From an uncultured Eubacterium sp. (GTDB taxonomy: Bacteria; Bacillota; Clostridia; Peptostreptococcales; Anaerovoracaceae): a DNA stretch of 14,974 bases. A program made the translations under genes and the position numbers. The stretch spans positions 1-14,974 of the forward strand of contig UQRM01000043.1 of the NCBI GenBank assembly GCA_900543485.1, read 5' to 3'. This document shows positions 1 through 5,276 of this stretch, piece by piece; within the stretch, counting starts at the first letter, position 1, and the number at the start of each line of letters is the position of its first letter. The notes under the pieces are model-generated. The model had not been told where the DNA came from, did no database searches, and saw only the letters and a program-made list of their open reading frames with translations.

Positions 1-42
1 AAAATAGAGAATTACTTGCGCTGATTTTGTTAGAAAGCGATT

Positions 43-252
43 TTAACCGCGTGGTTCATCATCAATATATTCCATAATATCAGAAACAGAACAGTGTAAC
101 AGCCGGCACAACTGATTTACTGTATTTGTACTGATGCTATTGCCCTTTTTAATGGAATGATAGGTTGCTTTTGAAAATCCCATTTTAAAAAGCGCATAGG
201 ACGAGATATTCTTTTCTGCCATAGTTTTAAAGAGTGGGCGATAGCTGATCAT
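43..252 (-). CDS. Small XRE/Cro-type HTH transcriptional regulator
   Basis: This 69-aa protein is almost entirely one helix-turn-helix domain of the Cro/C1 type. Residues about 10-60 show the usual five-helix layout: the SYALFKMGFSKATYHSIKKG segment is the HTH, and NTVNQLCRLLHCSVSDIMEY is the closing helices. Single-domain XRE proteins of this length are typical of mobile-element and phage regulators. The ATG at 252 is preceded by AGGAG (271-267 on the minus strand), with a rather long gap of 14 nt. It is divergent from the 97-aa gene at 377, and a perfect inverted repeat sits between the two (300-338), so it probably represses that promoter and perhaps its own. It lies outside the element ends I infer at 754/5132, so it is chromosomal or belongs to an older element. 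Confidence 0.85.
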   Translation of the reverse strand: MISYRPLFKTMAEKNISSYALFKMGFSKATYHSIKKGNSISTNTVNQLCRLLHCSVSDIMEYIDDEPRG

Positions 253-299
253 GTCTCTGGTTCATTCTCCTAGTGTAGTATATGTGATTATTTTATTGA

Positions 300-340
300 T
301 ATACTCGGATATTGAAAATGTACGAATATCCGAGTATAAT
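300..340 (+). promoter_or_regulatory. Promoter overlapped by a perfect 14-bp inverted repeat (operator candidate)
   Basis: A sigma-A-like promoter reads TTGAAA (312-317), a 17-nt gap and TATAAT (335-340), about 37 nt upstream of the gene at 377. The perfect inverted repeat TATACTCGGATATT (300-313) / AATATCCGAGTATA (325-338) has an 11-nt centre and covers both the -35 and most of the -10. Binding of a dimeric repressor there would block RNA polymerase. The divergent XRE gene is the obvious candidate regulator (inference). Confidence 0.75.
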
Positions 341-376
341 CATGGATATGAAAACCACACATGAGGAGAAAAAGAG

Positions 377-670
377 ATGTCACAGATAAAAGATATTTTT
401 GAAAGGGCAACTATTCGTGGAATAGCAGATTATTTGTTGTTTGGTACTGGACCCGACAAAGACGATCGGGATTATGAAGAACGGATGGATGAGATTTATC
501 AAAGGTTTGAGACAGCAGTTGCGAAATATGATTCAAATCCAAATTCGGAATTGTTGGATCTGTGCAATGAACTTACAAGTGAAACTGCCAGTGTATATAT
601 GGAAATAGGGCTGCAGATAGGAATTTTGTTGATGCAGGAAATAAAGAAGAATATCGGCGGGAAATATTAG
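377..670 (+). CDS. 97-aa protein of unknown function
   Basis: I do not recognise the family with confidence. The protein is small, acidic and predicted mostly helical, with an N-terminal ERATIRGIADYLLFG helix, a charged central helix (DYEERMDEIYQRFETAV) and a C-terminal amphipathic helix (about residues 68-90) rich in I, L and M. This layout resembles small helical proteins of Clostridial phages and conjugative elements such as DUF6809, but that is only a layout similarity. The ATG at 377 follows GAGGAGAAAAAGAG. It has its own promoter (312-340) under a probable operator and its own terminator (689-721), so it is a single-gene unit controlled by the divergent XRE regulator. That arrangement resembles a repressor and regulated-partner pair, but no toxin or antitoxin signature is visible. 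Confidence 0.75.
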   Translation: MSQIKDIFERATIRGIADYLLFGTGPDKDDRDYEERMDEIYQRFETAVAKYDSNPNSELLDLCNELTSETASVYMEIGLQIGILLMQEIKKNIGGKY

Positions 671-688
671 AGAAGAGGATATTTTTGG

Positions 689-721
689 AGTCACCAGTTT
701 ATTTATGCTGGTGACTTTTTT
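689..721 (+). terminator. Rho-independent terminator
   Basis: Perfect 9-bp stem AGTCACCAG (689-697) / CTGGTGACT (708-716) with a 10-nt loop, running into a T-tract (716-721). It closes the single-gene unit at 377-670. Confidence 0.9.
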
Positions 722-753
722 ATGTTCTTTTTTAAAAATATTTTCCTTGCACA

Positions 754-774
754 CTGTAAAAACCCCTGATTTCG
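754..774 (+). repeat. Left terminal inverted repeat of the element (proposed)
   Basis: The core AAAAACCCCTGATTT matches AAAAACGCTTGATTTT, the reverse complement of the right end (5111-5132). The match is flanked by CTG on one side and CG on the other. The few differences and small gaps are normal for ends of Tn916-type elements. It lies just downstream of the terminator at 689-721 and of AT-rich sequence. Confidence 0.55.
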
Positions 775-821
775 TTTCTATTAGTGAGTGGGGAAATAAA
801 TTATCTTATTCAGATAGTAAG

Positions 822-843
822 GAGCAAAATATATTTTTTGCTC
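822..843. other. Perfect 8-bp stem-loop in the element's left end
   Basis: GAGCAAAA (822-829) / TTTTGCTC (836-843) with a 6-nt AT-only loop. No T-tract follows on either strand, so it is not a typical terminator. It lies 50 bp inside the left end and may be a protein-binding or end-structure site. From here to 1020 I see no gene, only AT-rich sequence and a weak inverted repeat near 945-970. Confidence 0.4.
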
Positions 844-1004
844 GAAAGCCGTAAAATGACCGCTCCCGAAATGGAAAAGTGAGGGCATTATTAGATAGGC
901 ACAACCTTATATCACCTGAAGAAGTAATATTTTGTAATTTCTCAGGAAAATAAATTTTTTTATTATTTCCTTGTGAAAATCATATGGATTCTTTGGTGAA
1001 GCAG

Positions 1005-1175
1005 AGAGAAGTATTTTTCTCTAGAGCAAGATCCACCCCGGTAATACCGAAATCCATGTTATGGATTTGCCCTTCCCTTTTGGGGTCGTGATCTTGATGG
1101 GGATTTCTAAGAGCAAGATCCACTCCGTAATACACAATCGTGTATTTCTGAGTAGGGCTCTTGCTTGGGATTTCG
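1005..1175 (+). other. Two tandem related stem-loop modules; oriT or similar origin candidate
   Basis: A 27-bp direct repeat with few differences occurs at 1021-1047 and 1107-1133 (shared core AGAGCAAGATCCAC and GTAATAC). Each copy is the left arm of its own extended hairpin. In copy 1, CAAGATC (1027-1033) pairs with GATCTTG (1090-1096), ACCCC (1035-1039) with GGGGT (1082-1086) and AAATCCAT (1050-1057) with ATGGATTT (1061-1068). In copy 2, AGCAAGA (1112-1118) pairs with TCTTGCT (1159-1165), ACTC (1122-1125) with GAGT (1150-1153) and AATACAC (1129-1135) with GTGTATT (1140-1146). Both modules are followed by GGGATTTC. A small hairpin, AGAGAA (1005-1010) / TTCTCT (1017-1022), precedes them. Position and architecture suit a transfer origin; direct proof is lacking. 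Confidence 0.5.
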
Positions 1176-1266
1176 ATTCCCCATACCCTCGATGATCTGC
1201 CATTTTGTCAGATATTGGCGTCCACTGGAAAGTGAGACGCAGCACAAAAGGAGGATTCCGGCAGGA

Positions 1267-1326
1267 ATGTCGGCTCTCTCATTTGTGGCGTTACTACGTA
1301 ACAGAAAGAAGGAGGAAAATCCATGA
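1267..1326 (+). CDS. Possible 19-aa mini-ORF
   Basis: ATG at 1267 with AAGGAGG (1248-1254) 12 nt upstream, ending in a TGA that overlaps the ATG of the next mini-ORF (ATGA at 1323-1326). It would encode MSALSFVALLRNRKKEENP. It may be a leader peptide coupling translation to the next ORF, or simply leftover sequence. The perfect inverted repeat GTTAC (1290-1294) / GTAAC (1298-1302) lies inside it. Confidence 0.25.
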   Translation: MSALSFVALLRNRKKEENP

Positions 1327-1373
1327 GAAGAAATGAACTGGAACTATTCGTATTCTGCCGGACCCAAGAGTAG
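1323..1373 (+). CDS. Possible 16-aa mini-ORF, perhaps a truncated gene start
   Basis: ATG at 1323 with an ideal AAGGAGG (1309-1315) 7 nt upstream. It encodes MRRNELELFVFCRTQE and then stops. A Shine-Dalgarno this good suggests a real translation start. The short basic start could be the beginning of a mobilisation accessory protein cut off by a deletion, which would fit the missing relaxase; this is inference. A perfect hairpin CCGGAC (1358-1363) / GTCCGG (1373-1378) surrounds the stop codon, so a leader-peptide attenuator is an alternative. Confidence 0.3.
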   Translation: MRRNELELFVFCRTQE

Positions 1374-1390
1374 TCCGGACAAATTGTTCC

Positions 1391-1413
1391 AAAATGATAC
1401 CGAAATACGACCA
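1391..1413 (+). repeat. Iteron-like direct repeat, copy 1
   Basis: A 23-bp repeat beginning AAAATGATACCGAAA and ending CGACCA, differing at two positions from the copy at 1502-1524, which lies 111 bp downstream. Two copies upstream of a RepA-type gene suggest initiator binding sites. Confidence 0.5.
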
Positions 1414-1501
1414 AACAGCGTTTTTTACCCTTAGGTGGGATAATCCCTGCCCAATGATATCTGAGGTCAAAAAAGCCCAATTAGATGAGCGAAAAATACG
1501 A

Positions 1502-1524
1502 AAAATGATACCGAAACGCGACCA
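1502..1524 (+). repeat. Iteron-like direct repeat, copy 2
   Basis: Second copy of the 23-bp repeat at 1391-1413. Between the copies lie a small inverted repeat GGGA (1437-1440) / TCCC (1444-1447) and A-rich sequence. The likely role is replication origin or autoregulation by the initiator encoded at 1793 (inference). Confidence 0.5.
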
Positions 1525-1530
1525 TATTTT

Positions 1531-1561
1531 GCTGTCCTGAATCCGGCACCGGCGGGACAGC
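1531..1561 (+). other. Stem-loop upstream of the small Cys-rich gene
   Basis: GCTGTCC (1531-1537) / GGACAGC (1555-1561), a 7-bp perfect stem ending just before the ribosome binding site of the 1579 gene. No T-tract follows, so it is more likely an mRNA leader structure than a terminator. Confidence 0.4.
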
Positions 1562-1578
1562 AGAAAGGAGGAATGTCT

Positions 1579-1788
1579 GTGCCGAGAATGAGCAAGAAAA
1601 GAAAACAGGAATTGTCCTTTTTTCTCAATGAAAGAGGACGGGTCACACACAATGAGACCTGCCGGAAATGCATCAGGGACTGTAAGCAGAGTTTCCGGGC
1701 AGATGTGCTTTGCTGTCCGTGTTATGTGTCCAAGCGGAGCTATCGGCGGAAGATCAGACAGCAGCAGAAGAATGAACAAGATGAATAG
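1579..1788 (+). CDS. 69-aa Cys-rich basic protein of conjugative-element type
   Basis: The product is small and basic, with a conserved-looking core CRKCIRDCKQSFR followed by CCPCY, giving six cysteines that could bind a metal. Small proteins with a C-x2-C-x3-C-K-Q-S-F-R core are, as I recall, common next to replication genes in Firmicute conjugative elements; their function is unknown to me. I chose the GTG at 1579 because AGGAGG (1566-1571) is 7 nt upstream of it; the ATG at 1573 would be only 1 nt away, and the ATG at 1588 is 16 nt away. Its end overlaps the possible early starts of the RepA gene, so the two are probably translationally coupled. Confidence 0.7.
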   Translation: MPRMSKKRKQELSFFLNERGRVTHNETCRKCIRDCKQSFRADVLCCPCYVSKRSYRRKIRQQQKNEQDE

Positions 1789-1792
1789 GATG

Positions 1793-2518
1793 ATGACAGA
1801 GTACATGACGGATCAGACCCGGATTCCGGCCTTTCTCCCTTATCCGCGATTCCTGTTGAAGATAGAGCTGACGAATACCGCCAGAGTCCTATATGCCATG
1901 CTGCTGGATCGGGCGAAGCTCTCCCGGAGGAATGGATGGAAGGATGAGAAAGGGCAGATTTATCTGATCTATCCTATATCCAACATGGCGAAGGATCTGG
2001 GAAAGAGTCAGACGACCATCAAGAAAGCTATGCGGGAACTGGAGGACGCTGGACTGGTGGAAAAGAAGCGGCAGGGATTCTGTATGCCGAATATCCTTTA
2101 CGTCAAAATACCGCAGGAGGAGAAAACCTGCCTGTCCGGAGAGAAAGAAAAAGAGCCATCCGGAGAGACGGAAATCTGTCGTTCAGATGGGAAGAAAAGT
2201 GTCGTTCAGAGGGTAAGAAATATGCCCGCTAATCAAAGGAATGATAGTCAAAAGATACAGAGTCAGATAAATGGAGAGAGGAAGTCACGCTCTGTTTATG
2301 GAAAATATCAAAACGTATATTTATCGGAATCCGAGTACAGGGAGCTTCAACAGGAGATACCGGGAGTGGATCGTCTGATCGAGGAATTATCCGGTTATAT
2401 GAAATCTACAGGAAAATCCTATGCTGATCATGCCGCTACTCTGCGAAGATGGGCGGAACGTTCCGCTCCTGCAGGAAGGATTCCGGATTATACATGCAGT
2501 GAGGAGGAAAGTCTGTGA
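1793..2518 (+). CDS. repA: RepA-type replication initiator (RepA_N-like winged helix)
   Basis: The N-terminal part (residues about 8-105) has the pattern of Firmicute RepA_N initiators: RIPAFLPYPRFLL, then ARVLYAMLLDRAKLSRRNGW, an acidic DEKGQIYLIY strand and a helix-turn-helix (LGKSQTTIKKAMRELEDAGL) with a wing. The middle (about 110-175) is charged and low in complexity, as is usual for a linker. The C-terminal 65 residues form a short helical domain. The protein presumably binds the iteron-like repeats upstream and recruits the DnaC-like ATPase encoded next, replicating the excised circle. In-frame ATGs at 1772, 1781, 1790, 1793 and 1805 leave the start uncertain; none has an ideal Shine-Dalgarno, which fits coupling to the preceding gene. 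Its TGA overlaps the GTG of the next gene. Confidence 0.8.
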   Translation: MTEYMTDQTRIPAFLPYPRFLLKIELTNTARVLYAMLLDRAKLSRRNGWKDEKGQIYLIYPISNMAKDLGKSQTTIKKAMRELEDAGLVEKKRQGFCMPNILYVKIPQEEKTCLSGEKEKEPSGETEICRSDGKKSVVQRVRNMPANQRNDSQKIQSQINGERKSRSVYGKYQNVYLSESEYRELQQEIPGVDRLIEELSGYMKSTGKSYADHAATLRRWAERSAPAGRIPDYTCSEEESL

Positions 2519-3363
2519 AAGAAATTGTAGAAGAAACATTAAAGAAACTGACAACATCTGCAGAGAAAGCAGAGGAAGATTATATCGGGGAAGATGGTCT
2601 GCTTTACTGCGGGAAATGTCATATGCCGAAGGAAGCTTATTTTGATCAGGAGCTGGCGCAAAGGTTCGGGATGAAAACCCATCCGAAGGAATGTGACTGC
2701 CAGAGGAAAGTGCGGGAACAGGCGGAAGTGCTCCGGGAGCAGTCCCGGCATGAAGAAACTGTAAGGGACTTAAAGGAGCGATGTTTTTCAGAGAAAGCCA
2801 TGCAGGAGTGGAACTTTAAAAGGAATCACGGGGAGGCAAAGAATACGGAGACCGCCCGGTTCTATGTAAAACATTGGGAGGAAATGAAGCGTGATAATAT
2901 CGGTCTCCTCTTTTGGGGAGCGGTAGGGACAGGGAAAAGCTTTCTGGCCGGATGCATTGCCAATGCGCTGCTGGAACAGGAAATCCCGGTCCGCATGACG
3001 AATTTTGCGGAAGTCTTAAACAATCTGTCCTCTAATTTTTCGGAAAAGAACGAATACATAAAATCCCTGTGCAGATTCCCGCTTCTCATTCAGGATGATT
3101 TCGGGATGGAACGGGGCACGGAATATGGACTGGAACAGATCTATGCAGTGATCGACGGCAGATATCGGAGCGGAAAGCCGCTGATCGTGACGACCAATCT
3201 GACACTGAATGAGCTGAACAATCCTCGGGATACGGCTCATGCGCGAATTTATGACCGACTGAAAGAAATGTGTGTCCCGGTAAAATTTTCCGGGGAGAGC
3301 CGGAGGCGTGTGACCGCACAGGAAAAACTGAACCGGCTGAAAGAACAGATGAAGGGGAGGTGA
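2515..3363 (+). CDS. DnaC/IstB-type AAA+ ATPase (helicase loader)
   Basis: 282 aa. Walker A GAVGTGKS is at residues 135-142 and Walker B LLIQDDFG at about 190-197, followed by TTNLTLNEL (sensor 1) and an arginine-rich end, the core of DnaC/IstB ATPases. An N-terminal Cys cluster (C32-x2-C35 ... C60-x-C62) looks like a zinc-binding module, seen in DnaC-like proteins of Firmicute phages and conjugative elements. The role is probably loading the host replicative helicase at an origin opened by RepA. The start is GTG at 2515 with AGGAGG (2502-2507); the GTGA overlap with repA shows one transcription and translation unit. An IstB transposition helper is less likely because no IstA-type transposase is present. 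Confidence 0.87.
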   Translation: MKEIVEETLKKLTTSAEKAEEDYIGEDGLLYCGKCHMPKEAYFDQELAQRFGMKTHPKECDCQRKVREQAEVLREQSRHEETVRDLKERCFSEKAMQEWNFKRNHGEAKNTETARFYVKHWEEMKRDNIGLLFWGAVGTGKSFLAGCIANALLEQEIPVRMTNFAEVLNNLSSNFSEKNEYIKSLCRFPLLIQDDFGMERGTEYGLEQIYAVIDGRYRSGKPLIVTTNLTLNELNNPRDTAHARIYDRLKEMCVPVKFSGESRRRVTAQEKLNRLKEQMKGR

Positions 3364-3369
3364 TGTGAA

Positions 3370-3564
3370 TTGAGACAGACAAAAGAAAGAGAGAGTAATC
3401 TCCGTCTGGCGGTGGATATTGACGGCTTGGCCGCCCTGCTTTCCTGCGGCCAGATGACAGCCAGAAAGATCGGTGAAGACGCAGGGGCAAGAATCGTCAT
3501 CGGACGCCGGGTGCTGTATTCGGTACAGAAGGTGGAAAAGTATCTGGAAGCCATTGCGGAATAA
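3370..3564 (+). CDS. xis: Excisionase-like small HTH protein
   Basis: 64 aa, similar in size and layout to Tn916 Xis: short charged start, a helix pair containing VDIDGLAALLSCGQMTARKI, and a GRRVLYSVQKVEKYL wing and helix. The protein should bind element ends and steer the integrase toward excision. The only in-frame start near the Shine-Dalgarno is TTG at 3370, 6 nt after GGGGAGGTGA (3354-3363). It overlaps nothing but follows the ATPase stop by 6 nt, and the integrase follows 111 nt later, the usual xis-int order. A weak TTG start may keep the protein scarce (inference). Confidence 0.8.
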   Translation: MRQTKERESNLRLAVDIDGLAALLSCGQMTARKIGEDAGARIVIGRRVLYSVQKVEKYLEAIAE

Positions 3565-3594
3565 GGAGGAAATGTGTGCGTGAGAGTGGTTTTG

Positions 3595-3603
3595 TGATAT
3601 ACT
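3595..3603 (+). promoter_or_regulatory. Possible extended -10 promoter for the integrase
   Basis: TGA-TATACT (3595-3603) fits an extended -10 element about 73 nt before the integrase start; no convincing -35 is present. Just upstream is a perfect orphan AAGGAGG (3564-3570) followed only by mini-ORFs of three or seven codons. Confidence 0.35.
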
Positions 3604-3675
3604 TTGGATAGACAGGACAAGACCATTCTCAGAACAGACGGAGGTGGAAGCGAACGTACAGAAAGGAATGGTTTT

Positions 3676-4887
3676 GTGGCTAGAAAAGATAATAGAGGAA
3701 GAAATCTGAGGACCGGCGAATCCCAACGGAAAGACGGACTCTACATGTACCGGTACAAGGATGAACGGACCGGAAGGCGTCTGGCTGTCTATTCCCCGGA
3801 TCTGGCGGAGCTTCGGAAAAAGGAAAAGGAGATCAACAAAGATATGGATGAGGGGATTCTGACCGATACCGAGTTCAGGAGTATGACCCTCAATGATTTG
3901 TTTCAGATCCATCTGGATACCACCAAGCTGGCGGAGAGTACAAAGAAGAATTACTGCCGGATGTGGGACAGTCTGGTAAAAGATGATCTGGGGCAGATGA
4001 AAGTGGTCCAAGTGAGACCATCCCACGTCCGCCTGTTTTATTCCAAGCTGAGCAAACAGAAGTATGCTCATAATACGATCAAATACATTCACAACATGAT
4101 CCATCCTAGCTTTGAGATTGCCGTTGAGGATGATATTATCCGCAAGAATCCGGCGAAAAAGGCATTGGGAGATTATGGGGAACCGGAGAAGAAACGGACG
4201 GCGCTGACACTGGATCAGCAGAGAAAGCTTCTGGCTTTTGTCAGAGATCATGAGAACTTTGCGGTTCATTTGCCTATGCTGCAGATTATGATCGGTACCG
4301 GGCTCCGATGCGGAGAATTGATCGGGCTGACATGGAAAGACGTGGACATGAAAAAACGGACGGTTTCCGTGGATCACCAGCTGACCTATAAAAACTACGG
4401 GGACGGCTGTAATTTCCATAAGACTTTACCGAAGACTCAGGCCGGAGTCCGTGTGATCCCTATGAGCAAGATGGTGGGAAAAGCCTTTGAGACTCAGCGA
4501 CGGCTGAATTTCCAGCTTGGAATCCCCCGGGATGTTGAGATTGACGGCCTTTCGGATTTCATTTTCATGAGCAGAAGCGGACGTCCCATGATGCCAAGCT
4601 CCGTCAATTTCATCCTGCGGGATATTGTAAAGACATACAATGAGCAGGAAAGGGAACGGGCGAAGCGGGAAAAAAGAAAGCCGGAGGAGATACCTCATAT
4701 TTCCGCTCACATCTTGAGGCATACCGCATGTACCCGTATGGCCGAGACAGATCTGGATATCAAGGTGGTCCAGTATGTGATGGGACACGCTAATATCAGT
4801 GTGACGATGGATGTTTACAATCACGTTACGGATCGGGAAAGGATCGAGAGGGAGATTGCCAAACTGGATGAGGTTCAGGTTATGTGA
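3676..4887 (+). CDS. int: Tn916-type tyrosine recombinase (integrase)
   Basis: 403 aa, close to the length of Tn916 Int. The N-terminus (ARKDNRGRNLRTGESQRKDG, residues 2-21) is the arm-site DNA-binding domain characteristic of the Tn916 family. A core-binding domain (about 75-175) and the catalytic domain follow. The catalytic set is complete: R211 in GTGLRCGEL, H345-x-x-R348 in HILRHT, H371 in GHANIS and Y381 in DVYNHV. I chose the GTG at 3676 because AAAGGA (3662-3667) precedes it and the protein then begins like the family; the frame is open upstream to a TTG at 3604, which would add an unrelated 24-residue tail. It integrates and excises the element, with the ends and 11-bp repeats downstream as likely substrates. 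It appears intact and potentially active. Confidence 0.93.
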   Translation: MARKDNRGRNLRTGESQRKDGLYMYRYKDERTGRRLAVYSPDLAELRKKEKEINKDMDEGILTDTEFRSMTLNDLFQIHLDTTKLAESTKKNYCRMWDSLVKDDLGQMKVVQVRPSHVRLFYSKLSKQKYAHNTIKYIHNMIHPSFEIAVEDDIIRKNPAKKALGDYGEPEKKRTALTLDQQRKLLAFVRDHENFAVHLPMLQIMIGTGLRCGELIGLTWKDVDMKKRTVSVDHQLTYKNYGDGCNFHKTLPKTQAGVRVIPMSKMVGKAFETQRRLNFQLGIPRDVEIDGLSDFIFMSRSGRPMMPSSVNFILRDIVKTYNEQERERAKREKRKPEEIPHISAHILRHTACTRMAETDLDIKVVQYVMGHANISVTMDVYNHVTDRERIEREIAKLDEVQVM

Positions 4888-4888
4888 A

Positions 4889-4990
4889 AGGTCCGCCATG
4901 GACCTCATGAACTACGTTCATTCGGTCACGGCTGTCGCCGTATAAGTCCCAAACCGAGCATGATTTTCCGTGAGCGAGCTCCTGAAAATC
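4889..4990. other. Cluster of inverted repeats downstream of int
   Basis: Four perfect inverted repeats follow the integrase stop: AGGTCC (4889-4894) / GGACCT (4900-4905); ATGAAC (4907-4912) / GTTCAT (4916-4921); ACGGC (4928-4932) / GCCGT (4937-4941); GATTTTC (4962-4968) / GAAAATC (4984-4990). None has a T-tract. Such density beside the attachment end suggests recombination-protein binding or transcript-end structures. No credible gene is present from 4888 to 5276. Confidence 0.5.
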
Positions 4991-5029
4991 AACTCAATTT
5001 CGTCCCTGCATGGCTCGTAGCTTGCGTGA

Positions 5030-5062
5030 AAATGGTGTAGAAATGGTGTAAAAATGGTGTAG
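5030..5062 (+). repeat. Three tandem 11-bp repeats (arm-type integrase sites, proposed)
   Basis: AAATGGTGTAG, AAATGGTGTAA and AAATGGTGTAG start at 5030, 5041 and 5052, exactly one 11-bp period each. Tn916-type integrases bind short direct repeats inside the element ends through their N-terminal domain, and these lie about 50-80 bp inside the inferred right end. Confidence 0.6.
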
Positions 5063-5110
5063 TAAGCCATTTTTCGGAAGAACTGAAAATTTGAAAACCC
5101 AAAGAAAGCT

Positions 5111-5132
5111 CGTAAAATCAAGCGTTTTTCAG
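5111..5132 (-). repeat. Right terminal inverted repeat of the element (proposed)
   Basis: Reverse complement reads CTG, AAAAACGCTTGATTTT, ACG and pairs with the left end at 754-774. Beyond it the sequence becomes A-rich and then enters the heat-shock promoter region, so the element/chromosome junction is probably between about 5132 and 5150. Confidence 0.55.
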
Positions 5133-5157
5133 GCTTTCTAAAAAAATCTTAAAAAAA

Positions 5158-5199
5158 TTAGCACTCACCTCTTGACAGTGCTAATAAAAGTGCTATAAT
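5158..5199 (+). promoter_or_regulatory. CIRCE operator overlapping a sigma-A promoter
   Basis: TTAGCACTC (5158-5166), 9 nt, CAGTGCTAA (5176-5184) matches the CIRCE consensus (TTAGCACTC-N9-GAGTGCTAA) at 17 of 18 positions. The promoter is TTGACA (5172-5177), 16 nt, TATAAT (5194-5199). The single CIRCE mismatch (C5176) completes the consensus -35. HrcA should repress hsp20 and the following dnaJ homologue here and release them on heat shock. Confidence 0.93.
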
Positions 5200-5276
5200 A
5201 TAATCAGAACAAAGGAAAAGGGTTCTAAAGAGGTTAGAGATTTTAAGAGATTACAAATCGGAAGGAGCGATGACAT

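Larger units (their letters stand above)
754..5132 (+). mobile_element. Compact integrated element with Tn916-type integrase (about 4.4 kb)
   Basis: The ends are placed at imperfect terminal inverted repeats (754-774 and 5111-5132). Inside lie a structured non-coding left part, a Cys-rich small protein, RepA-type initiator, DnaC-type ATPase, excisionase and tyrosine integrase, all on the plus strand. Order and protein types match the replication and recombination modules of Tn916/Tn1549-like integrative conjugative elements. No relaxase, coupling protein, type IV secretion genes or cargo is visible. It is either an internally deleted conjugative element or a minimal mobilisable satellite. AT-rich flanks on both sides (724-745; 5133-5160) suit the preference of Tn916-type integrases for T-rich/A-rich targets. 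The end positions are inferred, not proven. Confidence 0.7.

Noticed and set aside
1628..1792. N-terminal extension of RepA starting at 1628
   Set aside because: It would overlap nearly all of the well-supported Cys-rich gene in another frame; the RepA-like sequence begins only after about 1793.
3016..4419. 467-aa minus-strand ORF
   Set aside because: It lies antisense to the DnaC-like, xis and int genes, which have clear domains and start signals; its translation is His/Phe/Pro/Ile-rich and typical of an antisense shadow.
4918..5121. 67-aa minus-strand ORF across the right end of the element
   Set aside because: It overlaps the inverted repeats, the 11-bp tandem repeats and the terminal repeat; the protein has no domain features and no clear ribosome binding site. 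It is best explained as a by-product of conserved end sequence.
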